The notes below the pieces were generated by a model. It saw nothing but the letters and a program-made list of their open reading frames with translations. It made no database searches and was not told the DNA's origin. Shown here piece after piece: positions 23,804 to 33,437 of a stretch of DNA of 64,000 nt; position 1 is the first letter of the stretch; each line of letters opens with the position of its first letter. Made by a program: the position numbers and the translations under genes. The stretch is taken from assembly GCF_000966265.1 (NCBI RefSeq), contig NZ_LANF01000014.1, positions 1-64,000 of the forward strand, given 5' to 3'. Source of the stretch: Palaeococcus ferrophilus DSM 13482. Its GTDB lineage: Archaea > Methanobacteriota_B > Thermococci > Thermococcales > Thermococcaceae.

Positions 23804-24648
23804 TCCTCCTTCTCTATGAGTTCCCTCACGTAGCGCGGCATCTGGAAGAGGGTTTCGTGCCTCTCCGGGTCGTAGTAGGTGAGGTCAAGCCCCTTGGCCC
23901 TCTCGAGGTCTACCCTCGTGAAGTCGATATCTCCCTTCACTCCAACCAGGAAGCTCCAGGGGGAGGCGTAGCCTATTACCGGGAAGCTGAAGTAGTAGAC
24001 CCTGTCGAAGACCTTCTTCATGTTCCTGTAGGCATCGAGGAGCTCATTCGTGAAGAGGTAAACGCTTCCCGCCTGGGTAACGTAGAGCCCCCTCTCGCCG
24101 AGGGCGTTGTAGGCGTCGCGGTAGAAGTCCTCGGAGAAGAGGAGCTTCGCCGGGCCAACGGGGTCGGTTGAGTCAACGATTATGACGTCGAACTTCTCCT
24201 TCGAGTTTCTCATGTACTCGACTCCGTCACCGATTATGAGCTCCGCCCGCGGCTCTTCCTTCTTGATCAGTCTCTCAAGGAGGTCTTTCGCGACATCGAG
24301 GTAGAGGAGGGAGGCCTCAACGACTCCGTCGTCAATCTCCACCATCGTGGCCTTCTCAACGCTCTCGTGCTTTAGAACTTCCCTGAGGGTCCCTCCATCG
24401 CCGCCCCCGATGACGAGGACCCTCCTCGGGTTTGGATGGGAGAGCATGACGGGGTGAACGAGGGGCTCGTGGTAGCTGTTCTCACCCAATTCGACGAGCT
24501 GAACTGTCCCGTCGAGAACGAGGAGCTTTCCAAATCCCTCCGTCTGGTATATCTCGAGCCTCTGGTATTTGGTCTGGGTTTCGTAGAGCCTCCCGGTGAC
24601 CTTGAAGGCGACACCGTATCCGAGGGGGTACCACTCAATGAAGTGCAT
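23800..24648 (-). CDS. speE: Polyamine aminopropyltransferase (spermidine synthase family)
   Basis: This 282-aa enzyme transfers an aminopropyl group from decarboxylated SAM to an amine; in Thermococcales the preferred acceptor is agmatine, giving N1-aminopropylagmatine. Motifs: [18 protein letters not shown] for the cofactor, [28 protein letters not shown] with the catalytic Asp, and the N-terminal [21 protein letters not shown] chose the ATG at 24648 (MHFIEWYP), correctly spaced from GAGGTGAT, over three in-frame starts just upstream. It overlaps the next gene by GTGA and lies 54 bp downstream of pdaD, so it probably shares a transcript with one or both. Confidence 0.93.
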   Translation of the reverse strand: MHFIEWYPLGYGVAFKVTGRLYETQTKYQRLEIYQTEGFGKLLVLDGTVQLVELGENSYHEPLVHPVMLSHPNPRRVLVIGGGDGGTLREVLKHESVEKATMVEIDDGVVEASLLYLDVAKDLLERLIKKEEPRAELIIGDGVEYMRNSKEKFDVIIVDSTDPVGPAKLLFSEDFYRDAYNALGERGLYVTQAGSVYLFTNELLDAYRNMKKVFDRVYYFSFPVIGYASPWSFLVGVKGDIDFTRVDLERAKGLDLTYYDPERHETLFQMPRYVRELIEKEE

Positions 24649-24702
24649 CATCATCACCTCTGAAACTTCTACGCCGGTTTGCTTAAAAAGTTTGAGAAGA
24701 GG

Positions 24703-25176
24703 TCAGTAGGGGAACATAACGACGGCGGCGAGGGCTGCGGCGGGCTTGTCCCTGACCGTTATCTCCGAAACGACGACTTTAAACTCCTTGAGCTTCCATC
24801 CCCTGACCCTGAAGCCCTCTTCCACCATCTTCTTCACCATCTCCGTGGCCTCTTCCTTGGTGCAGTAGCCCGAGTATTCGTAGATGAGGCCGCCCTCGTT
24901 GTTCTCGCTTATGCCGACGCCAAGTGCGGCGCTTATGGTTGAGCCGGGTTCGTCGCTCTCGATGTGCGCATAGACAGTCGGCAGGAGCATTCCAATGGGT
25001 ATCTCCGGCATCTTCTCGACCCACTCTATGTGCGCGGGTATGACGCTGCTCAGCTTAACGAGGTTAACGTTACCTATACCCATCTTGAGGAGCGCGTTGT
25101 CAAAGGCGTTGAGTTTGGTACCGCCCTCCGCACTCGCGGCAACCATAATCGCTTTTTTGGGAGTTGTCCAGCTCAT
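24703..25176 (-). CDS. pdaD: Pyruvoyl-dependent arginine decarboxylase
   Basis: This 157-aa proenzyme cleaves itself between Ser43 and Ser44 in VKLSSVIPAHIEWVEKMPE, turning Ser44 into the pyruvoyl group. It makes agmatine from arginine, the first step of archaeal polyamine synthesis. The GGTKLNAFDNALL and AHIESDEPGSTISAALGVG segments are family marks. It precedes speE on the same strand, so agmatine formation and aminopropylation are encoded side by side. A 270-bp spacer with a probable promoter precedes it. Confidence 0.96.
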   Translation of the reverse strand: MSWTTPKKAIMVAASAEGGTKLNAFDNALLKMGIGNVNLVKLSSVIPAHIEWVEKMPEIPIGMLLPTVYAHIESDEPGSTISAALGVGISENNEGGLIYEYSGYCTKEEATEMVKKMVEEGFRVRGWKLKEFKVVVSEITVRDKPAAALAAVVMFPY

Positions 25177-25446
25177 ATCTCTTATCCCTCCGTTTATTCG
25201 GCTGTGAAAAGGTTATTTTCACTAAAGCTGATTTTGAGAGGACTATGGACCCTCTACTTAGATATAGCTCCACGGTTCACTTATAAAGCTTTTCCCATTG
25301 GTGGAAAGCCCCTCTCAGGGTAGTAGGGGCGTTCTCTCGACCGCTAGCGCTCCAAAATGCCCATTTGGGCCATGGGGGTATTTGTGTGTGCATGGTGGAG
25401 TAAGACTTTAATCTCTGGAGGGGAAATTGAATTTAAGGTGAACCCG

Positions 25447-26349
25447 ATGCGCATAATCCCCCTCGCCTCGGAGAGCCTCGGCGTCAGGAGTCTGGCAACC
25501 TTCGTCGAGGCGTCTGGAGTGAAGATCCTCATAGACCCCGGAGTGGCACTCGGCCCAAAGCGCTACGGCCTCCCCCCTGCGGAAATCGAACTCAGAATGC
25601 TCCAGCAGATGCGGAAGAAGCTCCAGGGCTACGCAAGAAAGGCCGACGTCGTGACCATCTCACACTACCACTACGATCACCACACTCCCTTCTTCGAGGG
25701 CCTCTACGAGAGCTCCAGCGAAGCCTTTGCGAGGGAAATCTACACCGGAAAGCTCCTCTTCATCAAGCACCCGAGGGAGAACATAAACTTCAGCCAGAGG
25801 AAGCGTGCCTGGGCCTTCCTAAAGAACGCCGAGCCGATAGCCAAGGAGATAGAATTCGCCGACGGGAGGGCCTTCGACCTCGGCGGGGTTACCCTGGAGT
25901 TCTCACCGGCAGTGCCGCACGGGGGCGAAGGGAGCAAGCTCGGCTTCGTGATCATGGTTCTTATCGACGACGGGAGCAAAAGGATAATCCACGCGAGCGA
26001 CATCCAGCTGCTGAACAGGAAGGCCGTCGAGTGGATAGTCGAGAAGAACCCCGATCTTCTCATAACCGGCGGGCCACCGACTTACCTCGGCCCGAGGGCG
26101 GCTGGCTCCTGGGAGACGGGCGTTAAGAATCTCAACGAGATAATCCGCGAGACGAACGCCGAGGTAATCCTCGACCACCACATAGTCAGGGACAAACGGT
26201 ATCCGGAGTTCTTCGACGAGCTTGAGAGGAGGCCCAAGACCTTCGCAGGCTACCTCAAGGTAGAGGACAAACCGCTTGAGGCCTACAGGAGGGAGCTCCA
26301 CAGAATCGAGAGGGGAGAAGAAGCGGAGGTGCCTTTCAGGTTGGGGTGA
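25447..26349 (+). CDS. UPF0282-family metallo-beta-lactamase-fold hydrolase (300 aa)
   Basis: The MBL metal-binding motif SHYHYDHHTPF (HxHxDH) is present, with later ligands in VPHGGEGS, HASDIQ and LDHHIVRD. Length and wording fit the archaeal UPF0282 (COG2248) family, predicted metal-dependent hydrolases of unknown substrate. The ATG at 25447 (MRIIPLASESLG) follows AAGGTGAACC; the longer frame back to 25357 reads through spacer sequence. No signal peptide is seen, so it is cytoplasmic. The neighbouring gene on the other strand is a foreign-looking restriction-modification gene. Confidence 0.88.
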   Translation: MRIIPLASESLGVRSLATFVEASGVKILIDPGVALGPKRYGLPPAEIELRMLQQMRKKLQGYARKADVVTISHYHYDHHTPFFEGLYESSSEAFAREIYTGKLLFIKHPRENINFSQRKRAWAFLKNAEPIAKEIEFADGRAFDLGGVTLEFSPAVPHGGEGSKLGFVIMVLIDDGSKRIIHASDIQLLNRKAVEWIVEKNPDLLITGGPPTYLGPRAAGSWETGVKNLNEIIRETNAEVILDHHIVRDKRYPEFFDELERRPKTFAGYLKVEDKPLEAYRRELHRIERGEEAEVPFRLG

Positions 26350-26397
26350 GGGGAAGTTCTGCAAAAAGTACAGATGAAAAAGATGAAAAGCAAGACT

Positions 26398-28911
26398 TTA
26401 AAATACTTGGAGTAACTTTTTCAACTGATCTTTTTTATTCTCTAGTTCATACTCCAATCTGTGCACTTCATCTATTGTCTCTAGGAACTTGCTTGCTATC
26501 TCTTCTTGAGTACTTCTAGGTGGTAACACCACAAGTAAATTCTCTATATCAAACTTATAAATCTCCGCACTCATGCCGCGAATGTAATGTTTGATTTGTA
26601 TTTGTCCAAATTCGGATAGTAAGTATAAGTACAAATAATATGGATCCACTTTATTGATATCTGGTCGTAGTATCAAGAACTTACTTAAAGCCAAAACCTT
26701 CTTATATTTCTCCGGAATCTCGGAAATAATCGCAATTTTATCACCAATGTATCTTTTAGAATGTGCTACAGACTGCAACAGTATGTCATATTTCTGGAGG
26801 AATTTCTTTGAGTTACGATATTTGGAACGGTTAACAAATGAAACCTTGTCCCATTCTATGATACCAATCCGATCTTTTATCTTTCGGATTGAGGCAGTTT
26901 TTATTATAGGTATCCCTGAGCGAGGAGTATCTATATAGTCGTCTTTCTTTGGACCGATTCCAGGGAATATATCTGTAGTAATATCTTTTAACGGAGCTAC
27001 TATGAAGCCCTGTGCTTTCAGTAAATTAATTTTGTTTAGAATATCTACATATTCCTTACCATATGCCTCAACATCTAATTTTGTTCCAACCTGAGACGAC
27101 ATGACTTTAGTAAACCAGAGTTTGCTCGAAACGTGTTTATGGGAGGGATACCCACTAGAGTCCTGCTTAAACTTCTCCCACTCCTTTAGTACTTCCGGGA
27201 GGTCATTTCTATCCGCGCGACCAGTCGAATCATATCCAATATTCTCTATATGTGCCATAAATATTGGATAATCTTCAATATCTTCCCCATCCCTTAGTTT
27301 TTCTAGAAAAAGGATGCTAGTCTTAGGCTGGGAACCAAAAGGTACAAATGCATGTTCCGGCAAACTTATAACTGCTAAAACCTTGGCTCGTGACATGATA
27401 TATTTGACAACTCTAATGTTGTTTTTATTGGTAAATGCACTATCGGGCAAGATGATACCCATCCTGCCTCCAGGCCTAAGTAAGTCAAGACTCCTTTCGA
27501 TAAAAAGAATCTCTGACATTTCTGAGGGCTTCAATTTACCTTTATCATTTTTTGAAAGTTCATATTTTACAAAATAATGTTTTACTGATCGCTTTATCTT
27601 TGAACCAAATGGTGGATTAGTTAAAAGAACATGATATTTGTTGGGCCTTATATCTTTTCGTTTATCAAATTTCTCAAAATCATCAAGTGCATCATTGCAT
27701 TCAATATTTGTATGTCCATCTCCATGTAGTTTCATGTCCATCATTGCTATTCTGGCAATCTTATCATTGATTTCTATCCCGAACACATTGTTATGTGAAA
27801 AACTCCATATTATCTCCCTAGAGGGATCCTTCCCATACGCTTTAATAGCTTTATCCATGATGTGCTTGATAGAATACAGGAGGAAACCCCCACTTCCACA
27901 AGCAGGATCAATAATTAACTCATTAAAGTCAGGGTCTATGAACTTAACCATGAATTCTACAATCTCACGAGGAGTGAAATACTGGCCAAAGTCCCCCCTA
28001 AATATTTTCCCTAAGAATTCCTCAAAAGCTCTTCCTTTTGCATCAAGGTCAGTCTTCGTTAATGAAATTCCTTGAAGAACTTTACAAACTTCATATATAA
28101 TCTCGTCAGAGACTTTAATAGGATCTCCAAAAACATCGGGTTCACTTTCCCTAACTTCCTCGTATAATTTTCGTATACGATCAGCGACACTTTTTGGATC
28201 TTCATTTAGTCCAATTTGAAATCTATAATAGTCTCCAACTTTTGTGAACGTTTCATCATAGATTTTGGCAAACATGAGTTTACTCATCTCATCAAACGCT
28301 TCAGTAGGATCTCGTTTGCCTCCTTCCCAAAGCAGATTGTGACACCGTCTAAAAACACTTCTCAGATCCTTGAGGCTAACCTCTTGTAAATCAAAAAAGA
28401 GTTCACCTTTTTTGTATCTATATTTTGGAGGGCGCCCGTATTGGACAGGAACCTGGGGAATTAGGTATTTGTCTAGAGACTTCCAAGTACTTGGGTGGGT
28501 GGAAACATCATAAGCATACTCCTTATCAGCACAAACAACAAGTAGATACTTAGCATTGAGAAGGTTAGCGTTTCCAAGTCCCTCCTTTTTTGCTATTTGA
28601 AGTTCTTCTTCAGAAGAACCAGGCTTGCATTCTACTACAATGAAAGCTTTTTCATGAGAGTCATCCTCAAAGACAACTATATCAGCGGGCTGTTTTGGTT
28701 CTCTCTGCGGAGGTTCAACTTCGAAATCAATTCGATTTGGGGGATATTTATAAAATTTTACTAACTTCACATAAGTGGCAGCTCTAATTTTTTCTTCGGG
28801 ATCACTGAAATTATATGATTTCCCTTGAATAGTATAACTGATTCTATTTCCTTCTACTATTTTTATTAGGCCATCGTCTATTCCTAATTTGATAAGATCT
28901 ACTATATTCAT
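26398..28911 (-). CDS. Single-chain type IIG-like restriction-modification protein (nuclease-methylase-specificity)
   Basis: This 837-aa protein has three parts. Residues about 45-100 carry a PD-(D/E)xK nuclease-like core (PADIVVF, then FIVVECKPG with Asp77, Glu94 and Lys96). Residues about 190-560 are an N6-adenine methylase of the HsdM type with DPACGSGGF (335-343) and NPPFG (432-436). Residues about 600-837 look like a single HsdS target-recognition domain ending in a coiled coil. This is the R-M-S layout of type IIG enzymes; no separate HsdR helicase is nearby. The gene is markedly more AT-rich than its neighbours and uses AT-ending codons, a sign of transfer. ATG at 28911 follows GAGGTG at about 9 nt. 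Confidence 0.85.
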   Translation of the reverse strand: MNIVDLIKLGIDDGLIKIVEGNRISYTIQGKSYNFSDPEEKIRAATYVKLVKFYKYPPNRIDFEVEPPQREPKQPADIVVFEDDSHEKAFIVVECKPGSSEEELQIAKKEGLGNANLLNAKYLLVVCADKEYAYDVSTHPSTWKSLDKYLIPQVPVQYGRPPKYRYKKGELFFDLQEVSLKDLRSVFRRCHNLLWEGGKRDPTEAFDEMSKLMFAKIYDETFTKVGDYYRFQIGLNEDPKSVADRIRKLYEEVRESEPDVFGDPIKVSDEIIYEVCKVLQGISLTKTDLDAKGRAFEEFLGKIFRGDFGQYFTPREIVEFMVKFIDPDFNELIIDPACGSGGFLLYSIKHIMDKAIKAYGKDPSREIIWSFSHNNVFGIEINDKIARIAMMDMKLHGDGHTNIECNDALDDFEKFDKRKDIRPNKYHVLLTNPPFGSKIKRSVKHYFVKYELSKNDKGKLKPSEMSEILFIERSLDLLRPGGRMGIILPDSAFTNKNNIRVVKYIMSRAKVLAVISLPEHAFVPFGSQPKTSILFLEKLRDGEDIEDYPIFMAHIENIGYDSTGRADRNDLPEVLKEWEKFKQDSSGYPSHKHVSSKLWFTKVMSSQVGTKLDVEAYGKEYVDILNKINLLKAQGFIVAPLKDITTDIFPGIGPKKDDYIDTPRSGIPIIKTASIRKIKDRIGIIEWDKVSFVNRSKYRNSKKFLQKYDILLQSVAHSKRYIGDKIAIISEIPEKYKKVLALSKFLILRPDINKVDPYYLYLYLLSEFGQIQIKHYIRGMSAEIYKFDIENLLVVLPPRSTQEEIASKFLETIDEVHRLEYELENKKDQLKKLLQVF

Positions 28912-28993
28912 AATCTGCCACACCTCTAATAGTGGAATCTCAGAATAACATTAAAAACTTTAGGGTTATATCCCCAGTTGGGTGATATTAAAA

Positions 28994-30166
28994 ATGCGCG
29001 ACTTCTACATCGCCCATGAAGAGGATATCAGGACTGGAAGAACCACCGACGTCTACTTCATCAGGACGAAGAAAATTCTTGAGGAGAAGGGCATTCACAA
29101 AAAGGTCTTCGCCGACGTCTCGACGACCTCGTTACCGCACGGCTGGAAGTGGGGCGTCTTGGCGGGGGTCGAAGAGGTTGCAAAGCTTCTTGAAGGTCTC
29201 CCAGTGAACGTCTACGCGATGCCTGAAGGCACAATATTCCACCCCTACGAGCCGGTTCTCCAGATAGAAGGTTATTATAAGGAGTTCGGAATCTACGAGA
29301 CTGCTTTGCTCGGCATGCTCAGCCAGGCGAGCGGCATAGCCACCGCCGCACTCAGAACCAAGATAGCAGCCAAGTTCAAGCCCGTCTACTCCTTCGGGAT
29401 AAGGCACATGCACCCGGCCATCGCTCCGATGATAGACAGAGCTGCCTTCATCGGCGGGTGCGACGGCGTCTCCGGCGTTCTCGGGGCCGAGATGATAGGG
29501 GAAAAACCCGTTGGAACGATGCCCCACGCGCTGATCATAACGGTCGGCGACCAGGTGAAGGCCTGGAAGTACTACGATGAGGTAATGCCCCCGGAGGTTC
29601 CGAGGACCGCTTTGGTTGATACCTTCTACGACGAGAAGTTTGAAGCTTTGATGGCCGCGGAGGCCCTCGGGGAGAGGCTCAACGCGGTAAGGCTCGACAC
29701 TCCAGGCTCAAGGAGGGGCAACTTCAGGCGCATAGTGGAGGAAGTCCGCTGGGAGCTTGATCTTAGGGGCTACAAACACGTTAAAATCTTCCTCAGCGGC
29801 GGGTTGAACGAGGAGAGCTTAAAAGAACTCGCCGACGTTGCCGATGCCTTTGGAGTTGGCGGAAGCATAGCGAGCGCCAAGCCGGTTGACTTCTCCCTGG
29901 ACATAGTTGAGGTAGAAGGAAAGCCGATGACCAAGCGCGGCAAACTGAGCGGAAGGAAGCAGATATACCGCTGTGAGAACGGCCACTACCACCGCGTTCC
30001 CGCGGATAGGAAGCTCGAGAAGTGCCCTGTCTGCGGCGCGAAGGTCGAACCTCTCCTCAAGCCGCTCATCGAGAACGGTGAGATAGTCGCTAAACTTCCG
30101 AAGGCGAGGGAGATAAGGGAGTATGTGCTGGAGCAGGCGAAGAAGTTCAACCTGACGCTCGAATGA
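28994..30166 (+). CDS. pncB: Nicotinate phosphoribosyltransferase
   Basis: This 390-aa enzyme makes nicotinate mononucleotide from nicotinate and PRPP for NAD synthesis. It is the short archaeal form related to quinolinate PRTase. Motifs: ADVSTTSLPHGWKWGVLAG, SQASGIATAALRTKIAA, SFGIRHMHPAIAPMIDRAAF, VRLDTPGSRRGNF and FLSGGLNEES. The C-terminus carries a zinc ribbon (CENGHYH and CPVCGAK). The ATG at 28994 follows GGTGATATTA. It is read away from the restriction-modification gene, with only 82 bp between the two starts. Confidence 0.92.
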   Translation: MRDFYIAHEEDIRTGRTTDVYFIRTKKILEEKGIHKKVFADVSTTSLPHGWKWGVLAGVEEVAKLLEGLPVNVYAMPEGTIFHPYEPVLQIEGYYKEFGIYETALLGMLSQASGIATAALRTKIAAKFKPVYSFGIRHMHPAIAPMIDRAAFIGGCDGVSGVLGAEMIGEKPVGTMPHALIITVGDQVKAWKYYDEVMPPEVPRTALVDTFYDEKFEALMAAEALGERLNAVRLDTPGSRRGNFRRIVEEVRWELDLRGYKHVKIFLSGGLNEESLKELADVADAFGVGGSIASAKPVDFSLDIVEVEGKPMTKRGKLSGRKQIYRCENGHYHRVPADRKLEKCPVCGAKVEPLLKPLIENGEIVAKLPKAREIREYVLEQAKKFNLTLE

Positions 30167-30254
30167 CCCCCATTTCTTTTTATCCCTCCGTGGACAACTT
30201 CAAAAACTATAGGGAGCTTCTAAGCTGGGGACAATAGAAGAAAAAGAAGGGCCT

Positions 30255-30461
<207 letters not shown>

Positions 30462-30584
30462 TTATAGTCACGCATCCAGAATATAAACCTTTCGCCTTTT
30501 AAGGAAGCTGCTTCAGTCTTTTGCTTTAAAATGAAAAGAAGAGACGCTGATGGACATTTTAGGGCACGATTACTTATTTTTGCC

Positions 30585-31115
30585 TCACATGAGGCCGAGC
30601 CTCTTCTTGTACTCCTCGCTCACCATGTCCGGGCTCCAGGGCGGGTCGAAGGTGAGTTCAATCTCGGCATCCTTAACGCCCGGGATTTCGAGCACCTTGT
30701 CCTCAACGGCCCTCAGAATCCACATTGTGAGCGGGCAGCCGGGGGTCGTCATCGTCATTTTAACGTACACGGTGTTGTCGGGGTTGATCCTCAGCTCGTA
30801 AATGAGGCCGAGGTTTACAACATCAATTCCTATCTCAGGGTCAATGACCTCCTTGAGCTTCTCGAGGACAGCCTCCTTGGTAATCTCCACTCCGCCTTCC
30901 TCCCTGACCTCGTGCTCCCTGTTGATAGTTATCAGCCCGACACCCTCGAGCTTCCCTATCTCCGAATGGAGCTTTATGAGGGCGTTGTCAACATCGGGCG
31001 TGTCCTTTGCGAGCGTAACCGTTACGTTGCCCTTGTCGTCAACCTCGAGGGATTTGAGGTACTTTTCGTCAATAATTCCCTTAACGACGTTTTCAACTTC
31101 CTCTTTAGTGACCAT
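30585..31115 (-). CDS. Iron-sulfur assembly protein with tandem DUF59/MIP18-like domains (176 aa)
   Basis: The C-terminal half (residues about 80-176) is a clear DUF59/MIP18 domain with EVIDPEIGIDVVNLGLIYEL, TMTTPGCPLT and FDPPWSPDMVSEEYKKRLG. The N-terminal half (KGIIDEKYLKSLEVDDKGNV) reads as a shortened, diverged copy of the same fold. Members such as SufT and MIP18 help deliver Fe-S clusters. The Cys in PGCP is the conserved one. It lies near a ferredoxin and a PP-loop gene on the same strand but with separate spacers. Confidence 0.82.
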   Translation of the reverse strand: MVTKEEVENVVKGIIDEKYLKSLEVDDKGNVTVTLAKDTPDVDNALIKLHSEIGKLEGVGLITINREHEVREEGGVEITKEAVLEKLKEVIDPEIGIDVVNLGLIYELRINPDNTVYVKMTMTTPGCPLTMWILRAVEDKVLEIPGVKDAEIELTFDPPWSPDMVSEEYKKRLGLM

Positions 31116-31184
31116 GAGTTCATCACCTGATTTTGGGTTGGAGAAGACAGATTTAAACCTTTTGGGTCAGGAATGGGTAGTGCT

Positions 31185-31925
31185 TTAGGGCTTGAGTATA
31201 TCGAGTATTAGGGCCTTCGCAATCTCGCCGTCTATCGCGCCCGCGTTGAGCTCCCTCATGACCCTCTGGATTCCGAAGCGTTTCAGCACTCTGGCTTCCC
31301 TTGAAGCCGCTTTCCAGAGGGGACAGCCGAAGCCGAGGGAGTACTTCCTCCCGAGGAGCGATATGGCCTCTCTCTTGTCCATGGCCAGGAACGCCGGGAA
31401 GTTGAGGTTCACCATATCCCCCTCCGGGTATATGGAGAGGCTCCCGAACGTCAGGAGGTCGCCGCTCGCGACGATTTTTATGCCCCTCTCCCTCGCGTAG
31501 CCCTTAACGGCCCCCATCACCATGGAGTGGCAGCGCCCGCATATGGGGGCCCTCTTCCTCACCTGCGCCCCTATGACGTCGAGGTACCCTGGAACGTCCA
31601 CGATAACGGCCCCCTCGAGCTGCGCCCTTACGAGGACGGGTTCCCTCATCTGGGGAAGCCTCGCCATCACGGGGACGACGTCAAAGCCAGCCCAGCGGAG
31701 AACCTTTAGGGATGCGGTGCTGTCCGAGCCTCCCGAGAACGCCAGGGCCACCTTGACGCCAACGGGCGAGCGGTCGAAGTCCTCTCCCCTTAGGCGGTAG
31801 TGAAGCAGGGCCCTGAAGCGCTCGTACGCTTCTTCTCCTATGGCATCCCTCACCCTCTCGAGGGCCTTGAGCGAGTTTCTCACCCGGTAGCTCTTGATGA
31901 AATCATTCCCAACAGGCTTCAGCAT
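31185..31925 (-). CDS. PP-loop ATPase (246 aa), probably RNA thiolation or modification
   Basis: The PP-loop LAFSGGSDSTASLKVL is near residue 60. A CGRCHSMVMGA pair follows, then SGDLLTFGS and GCPLWKA with a further Cys. This matches the archaeal ATPases of COG1365 related to the ExsB/TtuA/ThiI groups that adenylate tRNA bases. The Cys pair could hold zinc, a cluster or persulfide. The substrate is unknown. It is divergent from bpsA with a spacer of 78 bp. Confidence 0.8.
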   Translation of the reverse strand: MLKPVGNDFIKSYRVRNSLKALERVRDAIGEEAYERFRALLHYRLRGEDFDRSPVGVKVALAFSGGSDSTASLKVLRWAGFDVVPVMARLPQMREPVLVRAQLEGAVIVDVPGYLDVIGAQVRKRAPICGRCHSMVMGAVKGYARERGIKIVASGDLLTFGSLSIYPEGDMVNLNFPAFLAMDKREAISLLGRKYSLGFGCPLWKAASREARVLKRFGIQRVMRELNAGAIDGEIAKALILDILKP

Positions 31926-32003
31926 TTTCTCTCCCCAAAAAGCTTAAATGGGGGGGCCTTTAAAACCCTACTGCACGGTTTTTGAGAACTTGGGGGTGGT
32001 AAC

Positions 32004-33059
32004 GTGAGAGATGTGATGGAGAGGGTTAAGGAGAAGACTGGCATCCCTGTCTACGAGAGAAGCGTTGAGAACGTTCTGAGCGCGGTTCTCGCGAGCGATG
32101 ACATCTGGAGGGTAGTTGACCTGAGCGAGGAGCCCCTCCCGCTCGTGGTGGCGATACTGGGGGCCCTCAGCGAAGGGGGCTACGTCGCCTTCAAGGACAA
32201 CCGCGTGCTCCTGACCCAGAGCGGGAAGGAGCTGGTGGAGAATTATGGAATAGGGGAGAGGAAGGACTACACGTGCTCCCACTGCGGGGGAAAGACGGTC
32301 GAGCTCGACGCCTTCAGCGACCTTCTCGAGCAGTTCAAGGAGATAACCAGGGACAGACCCGAGCCGGCCCACCAGTTCGACCAGGCCTACGTTACCCCCG
32401 AGACCACCGTGGCTAGGATAGCCCTAATGCACACCCGCGGCGACCTTGAGAACAAGGAGGTCTTCGTTTTAGGGGACGACGACCTGACCAGCGTGGCCCT
32501 CATGCTTTCCGGACTTCCAAAGAGGATAGCCGTTCTGGATATAGACGAGCGCCTCGTGAGGTTCATCGAGAAGGTAGCGGACGAGATAGGATACAGCAAC
32601 ATAGAGATGTTCACCTTCGACCTCAGGAAGCCCCTCCCTGATTACGCGCTCCACAAGTTCGACACCTTCATAACCGACCCGCCCGAGACGGTTCATGCAA
32701 TCCGCTCCTTCGTGGGAAGGGGTATAGCGACCCTCAAGGGACCGGGATGCGCCGGCTACTTCGGCATAACGAGGCGCGAAAGCTCCCTCGACAAGTGGCG
32801 CGAGATACAGAGGGTTCTCCTCAACGAGTTCAACGTTGTCATCACGGACATCATAAGGAACTTCAACGAGTACGTCAACTGGGGCTACGCGGAGGAGACG
32901 AGGGCATGGCAGCTCATACCCATCAAAACCCTGCCGAAGCACAACTGGTACAAGAGCTACATGTTCAGGATACAGACGCTTGAGGGTTCAAGGGGCTTTG
33001 AGGACGAGATAACCGTTGGAAAAGAGCTCTACGACGACGAGGAGAGCTCCACCACGTGA
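32004..33059 (+). CDS. bpsA: N4-bis(aminopropyl)spermidine synthase (branched-chain polyamine synthase)
   Basis: At 351 aa it has the same length as the Thermococcus kodakarensis BpsA. It adds two aminopropyl groups from decarboxylated SAM to the inner nitrogen of spermidine, giving a branched polyamine needed at high temperature. An N-terminal winged-helix region is followed by a zinc pair (CSHC), then GDDD at residues 157-160 (the Asp159 motif), DIDERL, and TDPPET. The GTG start at 32004 follows GGTGGTAAC. The gene is monocistronic and converges on RNase P RNA. It completes the polyamine set in this window with pdaD, speE and speH. Confidence 0.95.
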   Translation: MRDVMERVKEKTGIPVYERSVENVLSAVLASDDIWRVVDLSEEPLPLVVAILGALSEGGYVAFKDNRVLLTQSGKELVENYGIGERKDYTCSHCGGKTVELDAFSDLLEQFKEITRDRPEPAHQFDQAYVTPETTVARIALMHTRGDLENKEVFVLGDDDLTSVALMLSGLPKRIAVLDIDERLVRFIEKVADEIGYSNIEMFTFDLRKPLPDYALHKFDTFITDPPETVHAIRSFVGRGIATLKGPGCAGYFGITRRESSLDKWREIQRVLLNEFNVVITDIIRNFNEYVNWGYAEETRAWQLIPIKTLPKHNWYKSYMFRIQTLEGSRGFEDEITVGKELYDDEESSTT

Positions 33060-33088
33060 ACCTCTCTTTTTCTCTTCTCCGGAAGTGA

Positions 33089-33406
33089 GGCGAGGGGGCT
33101 GTAGCCCGCCTTCTGTACTATGGGGCATTCGACTGAGCGGCCTACCACGGGGCTCGCACCGGGACTTCATCGCCCCTTTCTCGGCCTTGCACCCCGCGGG
33201 ACGGCCGTTTCACCGCATCCTCCGGGATCGTCTGCGGGTTAGCTCGAAACCCGTCGCCGGGTTCCTTCGCCGCTTTCATTCACACCCCCCGGAGGCCGTG
33301 TCGTTTCTGCGCCGTTGCCCGGCCTCTCGGCCGGTGCCTTGCGGCACCGCGGCCCCGGTGTGGTGGGCGGAACTTCCTCCTTGCGGAAAGCCCCAGCCCC
33401 CTCACC
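33089..33406 (-). ncRNA. rnpB: RNase P RNA
   Basis: On the minus strand the 5' end GGTGAGGGGGCT pairs with the 3' end AGCCCCCTCGCC as a 12-bp P1 helix. Conserved blocks include TTTCCGCAAGGAGGAAGTTC and CCGCCCACC near the 5' end, AGAAACGACACGG, GATGAAG, GGTGAAACGG, GGGGTGCAAGGCCGAG, and ACAGAAGGCGGGCTAC near the 3' end. Size of about 318 nt fits type A archaeal RNase P RNA, the ribozyme that trims tRNA 5' leaders. A TATA element ACGTTTTAACC lies about 27 bp upstream. The G+C content is very high, as for structural RNAs of hyperthermophiles. Confidence 0.95.
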
Positions 33407-33437
33407 TAGGGTAATGTTGAGGGTGGGGGTTAAAACG

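Noticed and set aside
33016-33414. A 132-codon frame and a 65-codon frame over the RNase P RNA region on the plus strand
   Set aside because: The region folds as archaeal RNase P RNA on the minus strand with all conserved blocks; the frames are rich in Arg, Pro and Cys and have no ribosome site.
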